50,448 nt of DNA from positions 1 through 50,448 of the forward strand of contig DAHXLE010000019.1 in NCBI GenBank assembly GCA_027371825.1. Reading direction: 5' to 3'. The DNA is from Candidatus Saccharimonadota bacterium (GTDB taxonomy: Bacteria > Patescibacteriota > Saccharimonadia > Saccharimonadales > UBA4665). Shown one piece after another: positions 9,958 to 20,323 of this stretch. The translations under genes and the position numbers were made by a program. Position 1 is the stretch's first letter. Each line of letters starts with the position of its first letter. The notes beneath the pieces were generated by a model that ran no database searches, had not been told where the DNA came from, and saw nothing but the letters and a program-made list of their open reading frames with translations.

Positions 9958-11955
9958 TTACAGCTTTTGTTGTACGTCTTTAATGATATCCCTTAGCTCT
10001 GCGGCGGTTTCAAACTGAAGATTAGCTGCAGCCAATTCCATCTGGGATGTTAGATCTTTAATCAGCGACACATACTCGTCTTTTGGTATCTTCTTAAGGT
10101 CTAGTTTGGCTCTTTTGGCTTCTTCGGGTAAGTCTGGTCTCATGCCCTTTTCGATCGATCGTTTAATACCGCGAGGAGTAATATTGTGGGCTTTGTTATA
10201 GTCTCTCTGTATATCTCGGCGACGGTTTGTTTCTCCTATTGCCCTTTCCATACTACCGGTAATTTTGTCGGCATACATAATAACATGCCCGTTTTCATGT
10301 CTTGCAGCCCTACCGATCGTCTGTATTAAAGCCTGTTCACTTCTTAAGAACCCCTCTTTATCGGCATCTAGGATCGCTACAAGAGATACCTCCGGGAGAT
10401 CCAGTCCTTCTCTTAATAGATTAATACCAACCAATACATCATACGTACCAAGCCTTAGATCCCTTAGGATATCACTTCTATCGAGCGTATCGATATCGCT
10501 GTGCAGGTAGGCAACCTTAATATTAAGCTCACCTAGATATTCGGCTAAATCCTCGGCCATACGTTTCGTAAGAGTAGTTACGAGTACTCTTTGGCGCATG
10601 GAAATTGTTGATCTGATTTCGGCTATCAAATTGTCGACTTGTCCCTCTACCGGCCTAACTTCAATTTCAGGGTCAATTAATCCTGTAGGACGATTTACTA
10701 ATTCTATCGGCTTAGGACTGCGGCTCAGCTCATATTCAGCTGGCGTTGCACTAATATATACCGCCTGATTGACATGTCTCTCAAACTCGGTAAATGTTAG
10801 AGGCCTATTATCCAGTGCCGACGGTAGCCTGAATCCATAATCAACAAGTACTTCCTTTCGTGCCCTATCGCCGTTATACATACCTCTAACCTGGGGTATG
10901 GTCATATGTGACTCATCTATTAATAGCAGGAAATCGTCAGGAAAATAGTCCATCAAGGTGGCAGGCTGTTCTCCCGGTTCACGATTGGTCAAATATCGGG
11001 AGTAATTCTCTATGCCCTTAACAAAGCCTGTCTCGACAAGCATTTCTATATCAAAACGGGTTCGTTGTTCTAAGCGCTGTGCTTCTAGCAATTTGCCTTC
11101 ATTTTTGAATTCTTTTAGTCTTTGCTCCAATTCCTGTTCAATTTTTACCAGTGCTACTTTAAGTTTGTCTTGTGGCGTAACGTAGTGACTCCCGGGGAAA
11201 ATTGTCAGATTTTTCTTGATAGCTATTATTTCCCCTGTTAAAGGATCGATCTGTGTAATTTTCTCAATGGTGTCACCAAAAAAATCCAACCTATAGGCCG
11301 TCTCTTCGCCCGCAGGATAGACGTCAACCACGTCACCTTTAACCCTAAAAGTCGACCGATGAAAATCGATATCATTTCTCTGGTATTGAATATCACTTAA
11401 TCTTCTTAAGAGCTTATCTCTAACACTTCGCTCTCCTGTAGATAACTTAATAGCCAGGTTATTGTAGTCCTCGACCGACCCTAACCCATATATGCAACTG
11501 ACGCTAGCAACTATTAAAACATCGCGCCGAGATAAAAGTGCATCGGTAGCAGCGTGTCGCAGCCTATCAATCTCCTCGTTTATCTGAGAATCTTTCTCAA
11601 TATAGGTGTCGGTTCTCGGCATGTAGGCCTCGGGCTGATAATAATCAAAGTAGCTCACGAAGTAGTGTACGGCATTATCGGGAAAGAAATTCTTAAATTC
11701 GCCGTATAATTGTGCCGCAAGCGTTTTATTGTGACTTAAGACAAGGGTTGGTTTTTGAATGTTGTTGATCACGTTGGCAGCCACGAAAGTCTTTCCACTA
11801 CCCGTGACACCAAGCAACGTCTGATGTTTTTCGCCTGCTATTAAGCCGGATGTTATGTTATCTATCGCCAAAGGCTGATCGCCGGTTGGAGTAAAATTAG
11901 AAGAAAGTTTAAACTTATTCACCAACTTATTGTACCAAGTTGCAAGATTCAACAA
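9958..11955 (-). CDS. uvrB: UvrABC system protein B
   Basis: [14 protein letters not shown] Walker [27 protein letters not shown]-terminal UVR motif. Confidence 0.97.
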   Translation of the reverse strand: MLNLATWYNKLVNKFKLSSNFTPTGDQPLAIDNITSGLIAGEKHQTLLGVTGSGKTFVAANVINNIQKPTLVLSHNKTLAAQLYGEFKNFFPDNAVHYFVSYFDYYQPEAYMPRTDTYIEKDSQINEEIDRLRHAATDALLSRRDVLIVASVSCIYGLGSVEDYNNLAIKLSTGERSVRDKLLRRLSDIQYQRNDIDFHRSTFRVKGDVVDVYPAGEETAYRLDFFGDTIEKITQIDPLTGEIIAIKKNLTIFPGSHYVTPQDKLKVALVKIEQELEQRLKEFKNEGKLLEAQRLEQRTRFDIEMLVETGFVKGIENYSRYLTNREPGEQPATLMDYFPDDFLLLIDESHMTIPQVRGMYNGDRARKEVLVDYGFRLPSALDNRPLTFTEFERHVNQAVYISATPAEYELSRSPKPIELVNRPTGLIDPEIEVRPVEGQVDNLIAEIRSTISMRQRVLVTTLTKRMAEDLAEYLGELNIKVAYLHSDIDTLDRSDILRDLRLGTYDVLVGINLLREGLDLPEVSLVAILDADKEGFLRSEQALIQTIGRAARHENGHVIMYADKITGSMERAIGETNRRRDIQRDYNKAHNITPRGIKRSIEKGMRPDLPEEAKRAKLDLKKIPKDEYVSLIKDLTSQMELAAANLQFETAAELRDIIKDVQQKL

Positions 11956-11984
11956 TTGCCATACTCATATTTAGGCTATAACAA

Positions 11985-12623
11985 CTAACCTTTCCTAGGA
12001 GGTGTCGACTCGGGGTGTAGGTACCAATGCTCGTCTCTTTTGGTTAACTGATCATGGATATCTTTATACTTAGAATCTATTAACTCAATGATGCGAGTTA
12101 CTAGTCTTTCGGGGTCGTCATCGTAAATAACCAATTCACCGGCCGGAGGTTCAAGCGTCGCCATCAGCTCAGGAATTATGTCTGCCGTACCGCCACTACC
12201 GACTAACACACCACATGGTTTTCCAGCCTCTAGGGCCGACGTAAATTCGTGTAGGCTACCGAACCGACCGCCTATGGTAATCACCGCATCGCTGGATTGA
12301 ACAAGATATAGGTCCCTTCCGACGTAGTGCAGTCCGGTAAAATTTACAAAATCATAACAATCGTATGGTAGACGGTATTTCCTTAGATGTTCCCGAAGAC
12401 TGGCGGCCGGACTAAAGCCTATACTAAAACCTCCGGCTTGTTTAGCGCCATAAGCCGCATAATAAGGTAGCCCGACCGTAGCTCCGGTTGTTACTGCCTG
12501 TCCGGCTTTTGCTATAGTAGCTCCTATTTTTTCGGCCGCTTTATAAGACTGTAACACCGTTGATCCGCGTGCCGCTCCCGAGACACAAATACTATATCTC
12601 AATGGTCGATGTGCGAGTTTCAT
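11985..12623 (-). CDS. LOG/SLOG (Rossmann, lysine decarboxylase-like) family protein
   Basis: ICVSGAARGS..., VTTGATVGLPYYAAYGAKQAGG, AVITIGGRFGSLHEFTSALEAGKP. Confidence 0.7.
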   Translation of the reverse strand: MKLAHRPLRYSICVSGAARGSTVLQSYKAAEKIGATIAKAGQAVTTGATVGLPYYAAYGAKQAGGFSIGFSPAASLREHLRKYRLPYDCYDFVNFTGLHYVGRDLYLVQSSDAVITIGGRFGSLHEFTSALEAGKPCGVLVGSGGTADIIPELMATLEPPAGELVIYDDDPERLVTRIIELIDSKYKDIHDQLTKRDEHWYLHPESTPPRKG

Positions 12624-13879
12624 ATCTTTATATTCTCCAATCTGTTAGTCGATCCTAAAAAACTTTCTGATAGCGATTCACCCAATGAACTCAGGGCCTT
12701 CTCAATACTCTGACCGTCTAGATATTTATCAAGCAATTCTCGCCAAACATGGTCTCTAGCATAATTGACGACGCGATCCGAAAACGATAAGTCGTTGACA
12801 CAATTTAAAGCCACATCAAGCATATTCAAAGATACGGCTTCCGAATTATAGACCAATGCTAGATTATCGGTGTTTTCCCAGAATTCCAGAGCTGGTATAC
12901 GTTCCGATAACGCAGTCTCCGCCTGAATTAATTTAAGATCTTCAGGCTGGACGTGAGGTTCAAACACTTCGGGTAATTTATCTTGTACGTATCGTCCATA
13001 GTGATATTGCATGACTCTCCAAGGTAACATTTGATGACGACCTATACTGCCAATTGTGTATGGCAGACCCTCGGCGGTTCTGCTAATTAAAATTCCAAAA
13101 TCGGGTTTAACTTGTTGGAGCTTGAATAATGCACTGGCCGTTCGAAGGTCGTTTATGGCTTCAAAAATTAGTAAAGTGGTTGTAATTGGCAGAACTGGTC
13201 GCGTTATCGTTATGGGAAGAACGACTACACTGCCAAGTTCGGGTAAAAGAACACACGCGTCTCTTCGGGTTCTGGATAGTATTTTTATTGCTTCCTCCCA
13301 CCGTCTAGTATTTGGTAAGTTCACCGCAATTTGTCGATGTTCAAAATCTGTCGACTTGATTAGTCTATACGATCTGAGAAGTTGTTTTTGCCATTTCATC
13401 GGCTCAATCATTCTGGCCGTAGCATATAGATTATCGATCCGTTCTCGTTTTAGCATCGAGTCAAGCGATCGGTAATTTAATAGCTTCATTGTATTTGTTG
13501 GTGGTAACTGCTTTAAGATTTTTCTGGCGACGGTTGGTTTCATAGCAAAGCAGTTAAGCGGTAATTTAAGACCGTTAATGAATCTGACAACCGTACTCAG
13601 CATATCTAGTGACGAGCTGCTCGATTCAAGATGAATGCTTGCCATAAAGCGATTATTGTCCATGATCAATCTCTGATGCAGGGCAGCATAAAGCTCCGGA
13701 CCGGTAGTATCTTGCGGATCAAGCCCAAGTAGACGAATTTTTTCTTGAGTTGCTCTAATAATTTGGGCTGTCAGTCGAATATCCGAGCGAGGGAACCCAT
13801 TAGCTCTCTCAAGCTCCTTGATGATATGGCTAAAATCGGAGTGGCGCGTTCCCAACAGATCAGACAGCATCCTACTCAT
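12620..13879 (-). CDS. conserved-looking hypothetical protein, 419 aa
   Basis: long ORF overlapping the SLOG gene by 4 nt; no recognised motif. Confidence 0.75.
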   Translation of the reverse strand: MSRMLSDLLGTRHSDFSHIIKELERANGFPRSDIRLTAQIIRATQEKIRLLGLDPQDTTGPELYAALHQRLIMDNNRFMASIHLESSSSSLDMLSTVVRFINGLKLPLNCFAMKPTVARKILKQLPPTNTMKLLNYRSLDSMLKRERIDNLYATARMIEPMKWQKQLLRSYRLIKSTDFEHRQIAVNLPNTRRWEEAIKILSRTRRDACVLLPELGSVVVLPITITRPVLPITTTLLIFEAINDLRTASALFKLQQVKPDFGILISRTAEGLPYTIGSIGRHQMLPWRVMQYHYGRYVQDKLPEVFEPHVQPEDLKLIQAETALSERIPALEFWENTDNLALVYNSEAVSLNMLDVALNCVNDLSFSDRVVNYARDHVWRELLDKYLDGQSIEKALSSLGESLSESFLGSTNRLENIKI

Positions 13880-14033
13880 GATCGACTACCTGTTGGACTT
13901 TTTTAATGATTTTCATTATTTTTGTAATGCTCACCCTCTATAGATTACCATAAGCATACCTTGAATTCTATGTATAACGGCCAACTAATATCCGGGCCGA
14001 AGTCATCGACAAGGACACGCCCTGTAAATATTG

Positions 14034-15185
14034 CTAAATTCTTTCGGCTCTATACCACTCTGGAGCATTCCTTAGGTAGTGCTCAAGATCAGATTCTTTT
14101 AAGAGCCCGGCTTGCGCGCCTACTTTCTGGCAAACACTCATCGAGTTTATCGGCGCCCATTGCAACGCTCCCTCAATAGTATTGCCCTTAATTAAAGCGG
14201 CAACAAAAGTACTAGCAAAGGCATCACCTGCACCGGTCCGATCGACCGGAGGGGCAATATCTGGATAGATAGGCATTTTAAATTTGTTTTGTCCGTCTGA
14301 TGTATACGCACCGTTCGGGCCGTCGGTAATTACAACCAGCTTAGGACCCAGTTGATGCAATCGTTCAAACAGATCGTTCAAGTCGTCATGATTACCACCA
14401 CCCACTAAAACTGCTTCCTCGCGGTTTAGTATCAAAACATTAGTTTTTTGATATATTCGTTTGAGTCTTTCGGCGCCTGCTTCCATCTGGAATGTCCCCG
14501 GCTGAAACGCTAATTTGACCGTCGGGTTCTCATCCAACCAATCACTTACCTGGTCGTGATACGGTATTGCGTGGTCTGAAATAGAGCTGAAGTATATCCA
14601 TTCAGGCAACTCATTTGTTCCTATTTTCGGCCACAAATAGTCATATTCTTCATGCTTTATGAGAATCGTTCTCTCTGCTTTGTAGCGTAGAACATAATGA
14701 AAATTACTTTTTTTATCAGGATTAACTTTCACGAAACGATGGTCTACTCCTTCGTTCTGAAGAATCTTAATCATCTCCCGACCTTCCTGATCTCCGCCCA
14801 CGTTCGTCGCAAAAGTTGATTTAAGACCAAGCCGGGCAAAGGCTACGGCAGCGTTCGATGCGTTACCTACGGCGGGTATTAGATCGTGATGATCATAAGG
14901 AATCTTTGTGCCAAACGGAACAGCAAGCCAGTTGTTGCCATTAGAGTCATGTTCAAGTTTTTCTTCGTTTTCTAAAAGGTCTATAAAATCATCTGTGACG
15001 ATATCTCCCACGCTCATGACATCAAATGCTGCCGTGCTTTGATGGGCTGGTGCTTGGGGTAAGCTCGTCTGATTGGTATCGTCAGCCGCCGGATATGATG
15101 GCTTTACTGCGGAGCGCATCAATGTTGTTGGAGGCATGATTGTCGTGTGTACGTCTTTGTGTGAAATCCCACCATTATTATCCAT
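14034..15185 (-). CDS. PfkB-family carbohydrate/nucleoside kinase
   Basis: C-terminal DRTGAGDAFASTFVAALIKG signature, VGNASNAAVAFARLG. Confidence 0.9.
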   Translation of the reverse strand: MDNNGGISHKDVHTTIMPPTTLMRSAVKPSYPAADDTNQTSLPQAPAHQSTAAFDVMSVGDIVTDDFIDLLENEEKLEHDSNGNNWLAVPFGTKIPYDHHDLIPAVGNASNAAVAFARLGLKSTFATNVGGDQEGREMIKILQNEGVDHRFVKVNPDKKSNFHYVLRYKAERTILIKHEEYDYLWPKIGTNELPEWIYFSSISDHAIPYHDQVSDWLDENPTVKLAFQPGTFQMEAGAERLKRIYQKTNVLILNREEAVLVGGGNHDDLNDLFERLHQLGPKLVVITDGPNGAYTSDGQNKFKMPIYPDIAPPVDRTGAGDAFASTFVAALIKGNTIEGALQWAPINSMSVCQKVGAQAGLLKESDLEHYLRNAPEWYRAERI

Positions 15186-15348
15186 GCTTTAATTCAAACA
15201 CAGCGCCGTAATGATAGTCAACTCGCTTATGCTAATTTACCATAAATAGTTGTTTTATTTAGTATCACGAAACGAGCCGTTATATACAAATTATTTGGTT
15301 ATGAAAGTTGAATTCGTATTTTAGCCACAACTTTTTGATCGTACTAAC

Positions 15349-15585
15349 TCAGAGTTTATTGATTTTTAATACTTTACGAATTTTTTTGTCTGCCGATTCT
15401 ATGGTCGAGCCTATATTATCAACCGTCTGTCCAACCTTACCGATTGTGTTAGCGCCTTTTTCGGCTTTATCTATCGTGGCTCCCAGGGTATTTTCGATTT
15501 TATCTAAACCCGCGATAATTTTTTTCTCGAACGAATCAGGAGAATTTTCATCCAGCAGACTACTAAGTGAATTTAAGAATCCCAT
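15349..15585 (-). CDS. small hypothetical protein
   Basis: 78-aa ORF with coherent amphipathic repeat-like sequence. Confidence 0.5.
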   Translation of the reverse strand: MGFLNSLSSLLDENSPDSFEKKIIAGLDKIENTLGATIDKAEKGANTIGKVGQTVDNIGSTIESADKKIRKVLKINKL

Positions 15586-15606
15586 GCTTCTATAATAACA
15601 TCGCTT

Positions 15607-16614
15607 TCAAACGACGGCTTTGCCTGCCGAGTTGAAATTTTGTAACTTTTCTTCTACTACCGCGCTGACGGCTAGTACTACGTCTTTCGAGATAAGCTTC
15701 GCAACTGAAATTTCTTCCGGGTTTTCCTTCAAAACTTTGTCCAGGGTTTGGCGGTATACGTAACGCATGTCTGAATTGATGTTGACCTTGCTTACCCCTA
15801 TCTTAACCGCTTCAATAAAATAGTGTCCCGGGGTATCACTGCCTCCATGAAGAGATATATTACAGTTTATGGCATTTCTAATGTTATTAAGAAGCTCCAG
15901 ATCGAGTATTTTAGGAACCGGATATTTACCGTGCAGATTACCGATTTGTACGGCACATGTATCGATACCGGTTTTTTGAACAAAATCCGCCACTTCATCT
16001 GGCTTTGAGTTATATTTCTTCACTTCTTCGTAGTCAATATTCTCTTTGTGAAAATTAGAGGAACCGAAGAAGTATCGCTCTTCGGCTTCAACGATTGCTC
16101 CGGTAAACTTAGCATATTCAACGACCTCCTTTGTCCTTTCGATAATCTCATCCCTGGTTGCGTCGTGATCGGCCTGCGAAATATCTATGTGTATAAACTC
16201 AAACCCGGCATCAATACCGGCTTTGGCGGCATCAACGCTAGGTGAATGATCAAGATTAACGTATATCTCAAGTCCATATTGCGATTTGAAGTTATCGACC
16301 ATGTCCCTGACATTATCCAGGCCGATATCATCGACTTCGCCCTGGCTCACTTCTACAAGCACGGGGGCCTTATGATGCTGTGCTGCTAAAGCTACCGCTC
16401 TTAATGTAGGCTCGTCGTCAAGATTGAAGGCACCAAAAGCCCAATGTTCACTGCGGGCACGTTGCATTGATGCTCTAGCCTTAGCGCAGTTATCTCGAAT
16501 TTGATTTAACGTTAGCGGCATGAAACCATTGTAACCGCTAATGGTAGGTTTGCAAAGAGAATGTATCCGTCCTTGATATATTGGACTCTGCCAACGGTAA
16601 TCGTAGATCTTCAA
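15607..16614 (-). CDS. fba: class II fructose-bisphosphate aldolase (true start probably MPLTLNQIRDN, about 16521)
   Basis: YVNLDHSPSVDAAKAGIDAGFEFIHIDIS, QIGNLHGKYP, NISLHGGSDTPGHYF. Confidence 0.9.
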   Translation of the reverse strand: MKIYDYRWQSPIYQGRIHSLCKPTISGYNGFMPLTLNQIRDNCAKARASMQRARSEHWAFGAFNLDDEPTLRAVALAAQHHKAPVLVEVSQGEVDDIGLDNVRDMVDNFKSQYGLEIYVNLDHSPSVDAAKAGIDAGFEFIHIDISQADHDATRDEIIERTKEVVEYAKFTGAIVEAEERYFFGSSNFHKENIDYEEVKKYNSKPDEVADFVQKTGIDTCAVQIGNLHGKYPVPKILDLELLNNIRNAINCNISLHGGSDTPGHYFIEAVKIGVSKVNINSDMRYVYRQTLDKVLKENPEEISVAKLISKDVVLAVSAVVEEKLQNFNSAGKAVV

Positions 16615-16838
16615 GTAAGGCTCGCATAGGACTTTTTGGTTTTAGAATTCGGTCAGTATATTTTGTCGTACTTCCTTAATAAATTAAGCGGATGGGGTGA
16701 ATTTGACGTTCAATATTACTAAGACAAACATTTATCTCGGTTTCAGTATATGTATGATCAATCCGTACCGTGCATTGAATTACTGGATATTTAGGTTATA
16801 GTAAATAATAGCGTTTCGTCGCTACATAACCTGACGGA

Positions 16839-17231
16839 ATGTGTTCGTCGACAGAGAGGTCATCATTGAGAGAAAATTCAACAGTTAGCCCGCAAGCCTA
16901 TGTTTTGCGGGTTCTCAAGACGATGGGCATGATGTATTGTGCCGAAAGTCTAGTTGGACGGCTGACAAAAAGGAGAATACCCAAATCCAGGCTACTGGTT
17001 TTTCTGATCGGTAGTCTCTGGATTACCCAGTCGGGCTTGGCGTTTATGGATCTTATGAGTGGGGCAGATAGGTCGGTAGCCTATACCGAAAATTTCAGTA
17101 AGCTGCCTCGGTCGGTAAACGCATCGGTCATAGCGGCATCTACCGGACCAGTGCAAGTCGGTTGTTTTGTAGCAACAGTCCTATTCGGACTTTACCAAGA
17201 CATGCACGGTAGAATCAGGCCCGGTAAATAA
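16839..17231 (+). CDS. possible small membrane protein, hypothetical
   Basis: 130-aa ORF ending just before a strong hairpin; one or two hydrophobic segments; no recognised motif; the 5' part is also palindrome-rich. Confidence 0.4.
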   Translation: MCSSTERSSLRENSTVSPQAYVLRVLKTMGMMYCAESLVGRLTKRRIPKSRLLVFLIGSLWITQSGLAFMDLMSGADRSVAYTENFSKLPRSVNASVIAASTGPVQVGCFVATVLFGLYQDMHGRIRPGK

Positions 17232-17243
17232 AAGTCCAATAGG

Positions 17244-17302
17244 CTCCGGATATCGGATGCGTTCAAGAATGCAACATTCTATCTTGAACGCTCCGATCGG
17301 AG
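17244..17302. terminator. long stem-loop between convergent ORFs, possible bidirectional terminator
   Basis: CTCCG-gat-ATCGGA-t-GCGTTCA-AGAATG-CAA-CATTCT-atct-TGAACGC-TCCGAT-CGGAG (~24 bp paired); no strong U-tract. Confidence 0.6.
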
Positions 17303-17374
17303 TACATTTAGCGGCAAGAGCCACAAAAACCCCAACCACCCTAAAACCTAACCTCTGTCGACATAAATCCTAAA

Positions 17375-18352
17375 TTATTTTCTATCCATAACCTCGTAAG
17401 CTGCTTGGATGATATGATCTGATGTTAGGCCGAAGTGAGCAAACAATTCTCCCGGACTACCCGACTCACCAAATCGGTCGTTTATGCCTATCCTCTTCAT
17501 CGGTAACGGAAGATTTTCAGCCAACAGTTCTGCCACAGCCCCGCCTAAGCCACCGTTTATTTGGCCTTCCTCGGCCGTAATTGCGCATCCGGTTTTTGAT
17601 AAGCTAGCCAAGATTGTGTCCTTGTCTAAGGGTTTAATTGTCGGTACGTGCACCACCTCGATCGATACTCCTTGACTGACGAGCATAGCCGCTGCGACCA
17701 TTGCGTGATAAGTCATCGTACCGGTAGATATAATACTTAAATCCGTACCCCCCCAATACACATATGCTTTTCCTATCTGGAATGGTGTTGAATATGTTGT
17801 TATGATCGGAGTTTCTTCTCTAGCAAGCCGCATATAATTGGGCTTGTTATTAACAGCCATAGCCAGTGTTGCACGTTCCGCCTCCAATGAATCACACGGT
17901 GATATGACGACCATATTGGGCAATACTCGCATTAACGGGATATCCTCAAGCATCTGGTGTGTTGCGCCGTCGGGGCCAACGCTTACACCGGCATGACTGC
18001 CTATTATTTTAACCGGCCGATCGTTAAGACATATCGTTGTTCTTATCTGCTCCCAATTGCGTCCCGGCGAAAAAGCTGCATAACTGCTGACGAACGGAAT
18101 TTTCCCCATCGCCGCTAACCCCGACGCAACCGTTACCAGGTTTTGTTCCCCAATGCCGACTTCTATGAAACGATCTGGGTAAAATTTTGCAAAATCATCC
18201 ATTTTGGTAGATCCAGTCAAATCGGCACACAAAGCAACAACATTTTCGCTCAATTTTCCGGATGCTACTAAACCTCTACCAAAACCGCTCCGAATAGGCT
18301 CTTTTTTTAGGTCATTTGCAAGAATGTCATCAATTAAATGATAGTCTTCCAT
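17375..18352 (-). CDS. transketolase, C-terminal subunit (split)
   Basis: ALCADLTGSTKMDDF..., FIEVGIGEQNLVTVASGLAAMGKIPFVSSYAAF. Confidence 0.93.
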   Translation of the reverse strand: MEDYHLIDDILANDLKKEPIRSGFGRGLVASGKLSENVVALCADLTGSTKMDDFAKFYPDRFIEVGIGEQNLVTVASGLAAMGKIPFVSSYAAFSPGRNWEQIRTTICLNDRPVKIIGSHAGVSVGPDGATHQMLEDIPLMRVLPNMVVISPCDSLEAERATLAMAVNNKPNYMRLAREETPIITTYSTPFQIGKAYVYWGGTDLSIISTGTMTYHAMVAAAMLVSQGVSIEVVHVPTIKPLDKDTILASLSKTGCAITAEEGQINGGLGGAVAELLAENLPLPMKRIGINDRFGESGSPGELFAHFGLTSDHIIQAAYEVMDRK

Positions 18353-18356
18353 GTGT

Positions 18357-18797
18357 TTATACTTTTCCTGTCTTTGTAGGTTTTTTATATAAACAAATGG
18401 CTACGCATAGCACAACCGTGGAAATAACGAGATATATAAGAAAATCAATTAACAGATAAATTGTTTGAAAAGTACTAGCGGATTTTTGAGTTATTGATGC
18501 CGGGACAGGCTCGCCAAGAGTATAACAACTATACCAGGAGACACCGTTTGGACTACCGTTCCCCACAAACCAGAGAGGATATCCATATTGTTTCCTGTAG
18601 AATGTCTCTTTCGCTATCGTTCCGCCTTTTGTAACAATTTGTTTACAGCCTACGGAAACGGAAGTATTGGTTCTCGATACAAGCGTACTGAGACCCGAAA
18701 GTGCCAATGCCGATACGACCAAAACTATGATCATAGCTAACGCATGAGGTCGCATTAAAGTGTAGTGTTTTTTTAGGGACTTTGTATTGAGTATCAT
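18357..18797 (-). CDS. hypothetical membrane protein between the transketolase subunit genes
   Basis: 146 aa with N- and C-terminal TM helices; tightly packed spacing. Confidence 0.6.
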   Translation of the reverse strand: MILNTKSLKKHYTLMRPHALAMIIVLVVSALALSGLSTLVSRTNTSVSVGCKQIVTKGGTIAKETFYRKQYGYPLWFVGNGSPNGVSWYSCYTLGEPVPASITQKSASTFQTIYLLIDFLIYLVISTVVLCVAICLYKKPTKTGKV

Positions 18798-18798
18798 T

Positions 18799-19653
18799 TT
18801 ATTCTTCCTCGCTTATAATTTTGCCATTTAGTGTCCTAAGTTCTTTAAGTGCTAGTTTTGCCTGTTTTGCATCGGGCGCTATCCCGTGCCAGTGAAAGTC
18901 ATACTCCATAAAATCCACACCCTTGCCCGGCGTAGTAAATGCAATGATCGCAGTCGGCTGTTCGGTAATTGAACGAGCTTCGTCGCAAGCTGTGATAATC
19001 TCGGATATATTGTTGCCGTCTATCTCAATAGTATGCCAGCCGAACGACTCCAATTTTGCTTTTAAATCTCCTAGCGGCATAACAGTTTCCGTTAAACCGT
19101 CAATTTGTATATTGTTCCTGTCAATTATGGCGATAACGTTACTAAGCTTATATTTTGCAGCCAACATTATAGCTTCCCAGTTGTTCCCTTCGTCTAACTC
19201 TCCGTCACCGGTAGTCACGAAAATTCTTCTGTGAAAATCCTGGCCGATTTTTAGCGCTAGCGCCATACCACAGGCTTGGCTAAGTCCGCAACCTAACGGA
19301 CCGCTTGTCGTCTCGAGTCCGGGCAGCTTCAGTCTTTCGGGATGTCCTTGAAGTCTTGAACCAAATTTTCTGAGGGTTAATAATTCCTCGACGGGGAAAT
19401 ATCCGGCTTCAGCCATTGCTGCATAGCGCACCGGGCACGTATGACCGTTGCTTTGGATCAGGATATCCCTATCGGACCAATCCGGGTTTTTGGGATCGTG
19501 TTTTAAGATACTAAAATAAAGTGCGGCAAATATATCGGCCTGCCCTAATGACCCGGCGCTATGGCCACTTCCTGCCGCTTCAAGCATACGAATAACGTCT
19601 TGGCGAATATCATTTGCTTTTAGTTCTAGTTTTGTTATCTCAGACGCTTCCAT
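18799..19653 (-). CDS. transketolase, N-terminal (TPP-binding) subunit (split)
   Basis: AAGSGHSAGSLGQADIFAALYF, GPLGCGLSQACGMALA, TTGDGELDEGNNWEAIMLA. Confidence 0.93.
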   Translation of the reverse strand: MEASEITKLELKANDIRQDVIRMLEAAGSGHSAGSLGQADIFAALYFSILKHDPKNPDWSDRDILIQSNGHTCPVRYAAMAEAGYFPVEELLTLRKFGSRLQGHPERLKLPGLETTSGPLGCGLSQACGMALALKIGQDFHRRIFVTTGDGELDEGNNWEAIMLAAKYKLSNVIAIIDRNNIQIDGLTETVMPLGDLKAKLESFGWHTIEIDGNNISEIITACDEARSITEQPTAIIAFTTPGKGVDFMEYDFHWHGIAPDAKQAKLALKELRTLNGKIISEEE

Positions 19654-20323
19654 TAGGTAGCCCTTTCCGTTCGGTCAGTGCCGTTAAAACATCATAGGCA
19701 TGCTTAGGATCATGAGATTGCTGAATAAAACCGCCGACATTTATAACATCAACTCCGGCATCGACTATGTGCTGAATATTGTTTTCATTCACGCCTCCAT
19801 CCCAACCTATTTCCAGCGATGGCTTGCGCGATCTTGCTTCTCTAGCCTTATCGAGCAGTTTTAGATCGGCAGTTGAGCCTCCTTGATGACCTAAGTTTCC
19901 GGAAAAAATTAATATATGGTCGATAATACTTAAGGCGGGTATTAATTCGTTTAAGGAAGTATTCGGCAACAGCGCAACCCCAACCTCCACGCCGTGTTTG
20001 TGAAGATTCTCGGCCATTTGGCCAAAGTCTCCGTCTGCTTCGGCATGCACTATCACTAGCTGGGGCCCTAACGCACGAATTATGTCAAAAACCGTCGAGG
20101 GATCTTTATACATAACGTGAATGTCAGCACGAAGACCTCCCGGCCACCATATTTTATCCGGATCAATCGTATTTGTCGGAGCAAACACACCGTCACACAA
20201 GTCTATATGTATCCTTTTAGCAAATGGAGTAAGTCGGCTTATTTGAGACAGATACATAGAACTATCGTAAGCTGTTATGGTGGGGCAAATATCTGTTGTC
20301 ATGCTGTTATCCAAGTCCATCAA
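19640..20323 (-). CDS. rpe: ribulose-phosphate 3-epimerase family
   Basis: RIHIDLCDGVFAPTNTI, DIHVMYKDP, EIGWDGGVNENNIQHIVDAGVDVINVGGFI. Confidence 0.88.
   Translation of the reverse strand: MMDLDNSMTTDICPTITAYDSSMYLSQISRLTPFAKRIHIDLCDGVFAPTNTIDPDKIWWPGGLRADIHVMYKDPSTVFDIIRALGPQLVIVHAEADGDFGQMAENLHKHGVEVGVALLPNTSLNELIPALSIIDHILIFSGNLGHQGGSTADLKLLDKAREARSRKPSLEIGWDGGVNENNIQHIVDAGVDVINVGGFIQQSHDPKHAYDVLTALTERKGLPNGSV

Noticed and set aside
13056-13475. 139-aa plus-strand ORF
   Set aside because: Antisense to the 419-aa minus-strand ORF, which has better-behaved composition and overlaps its neighbour in operon style.
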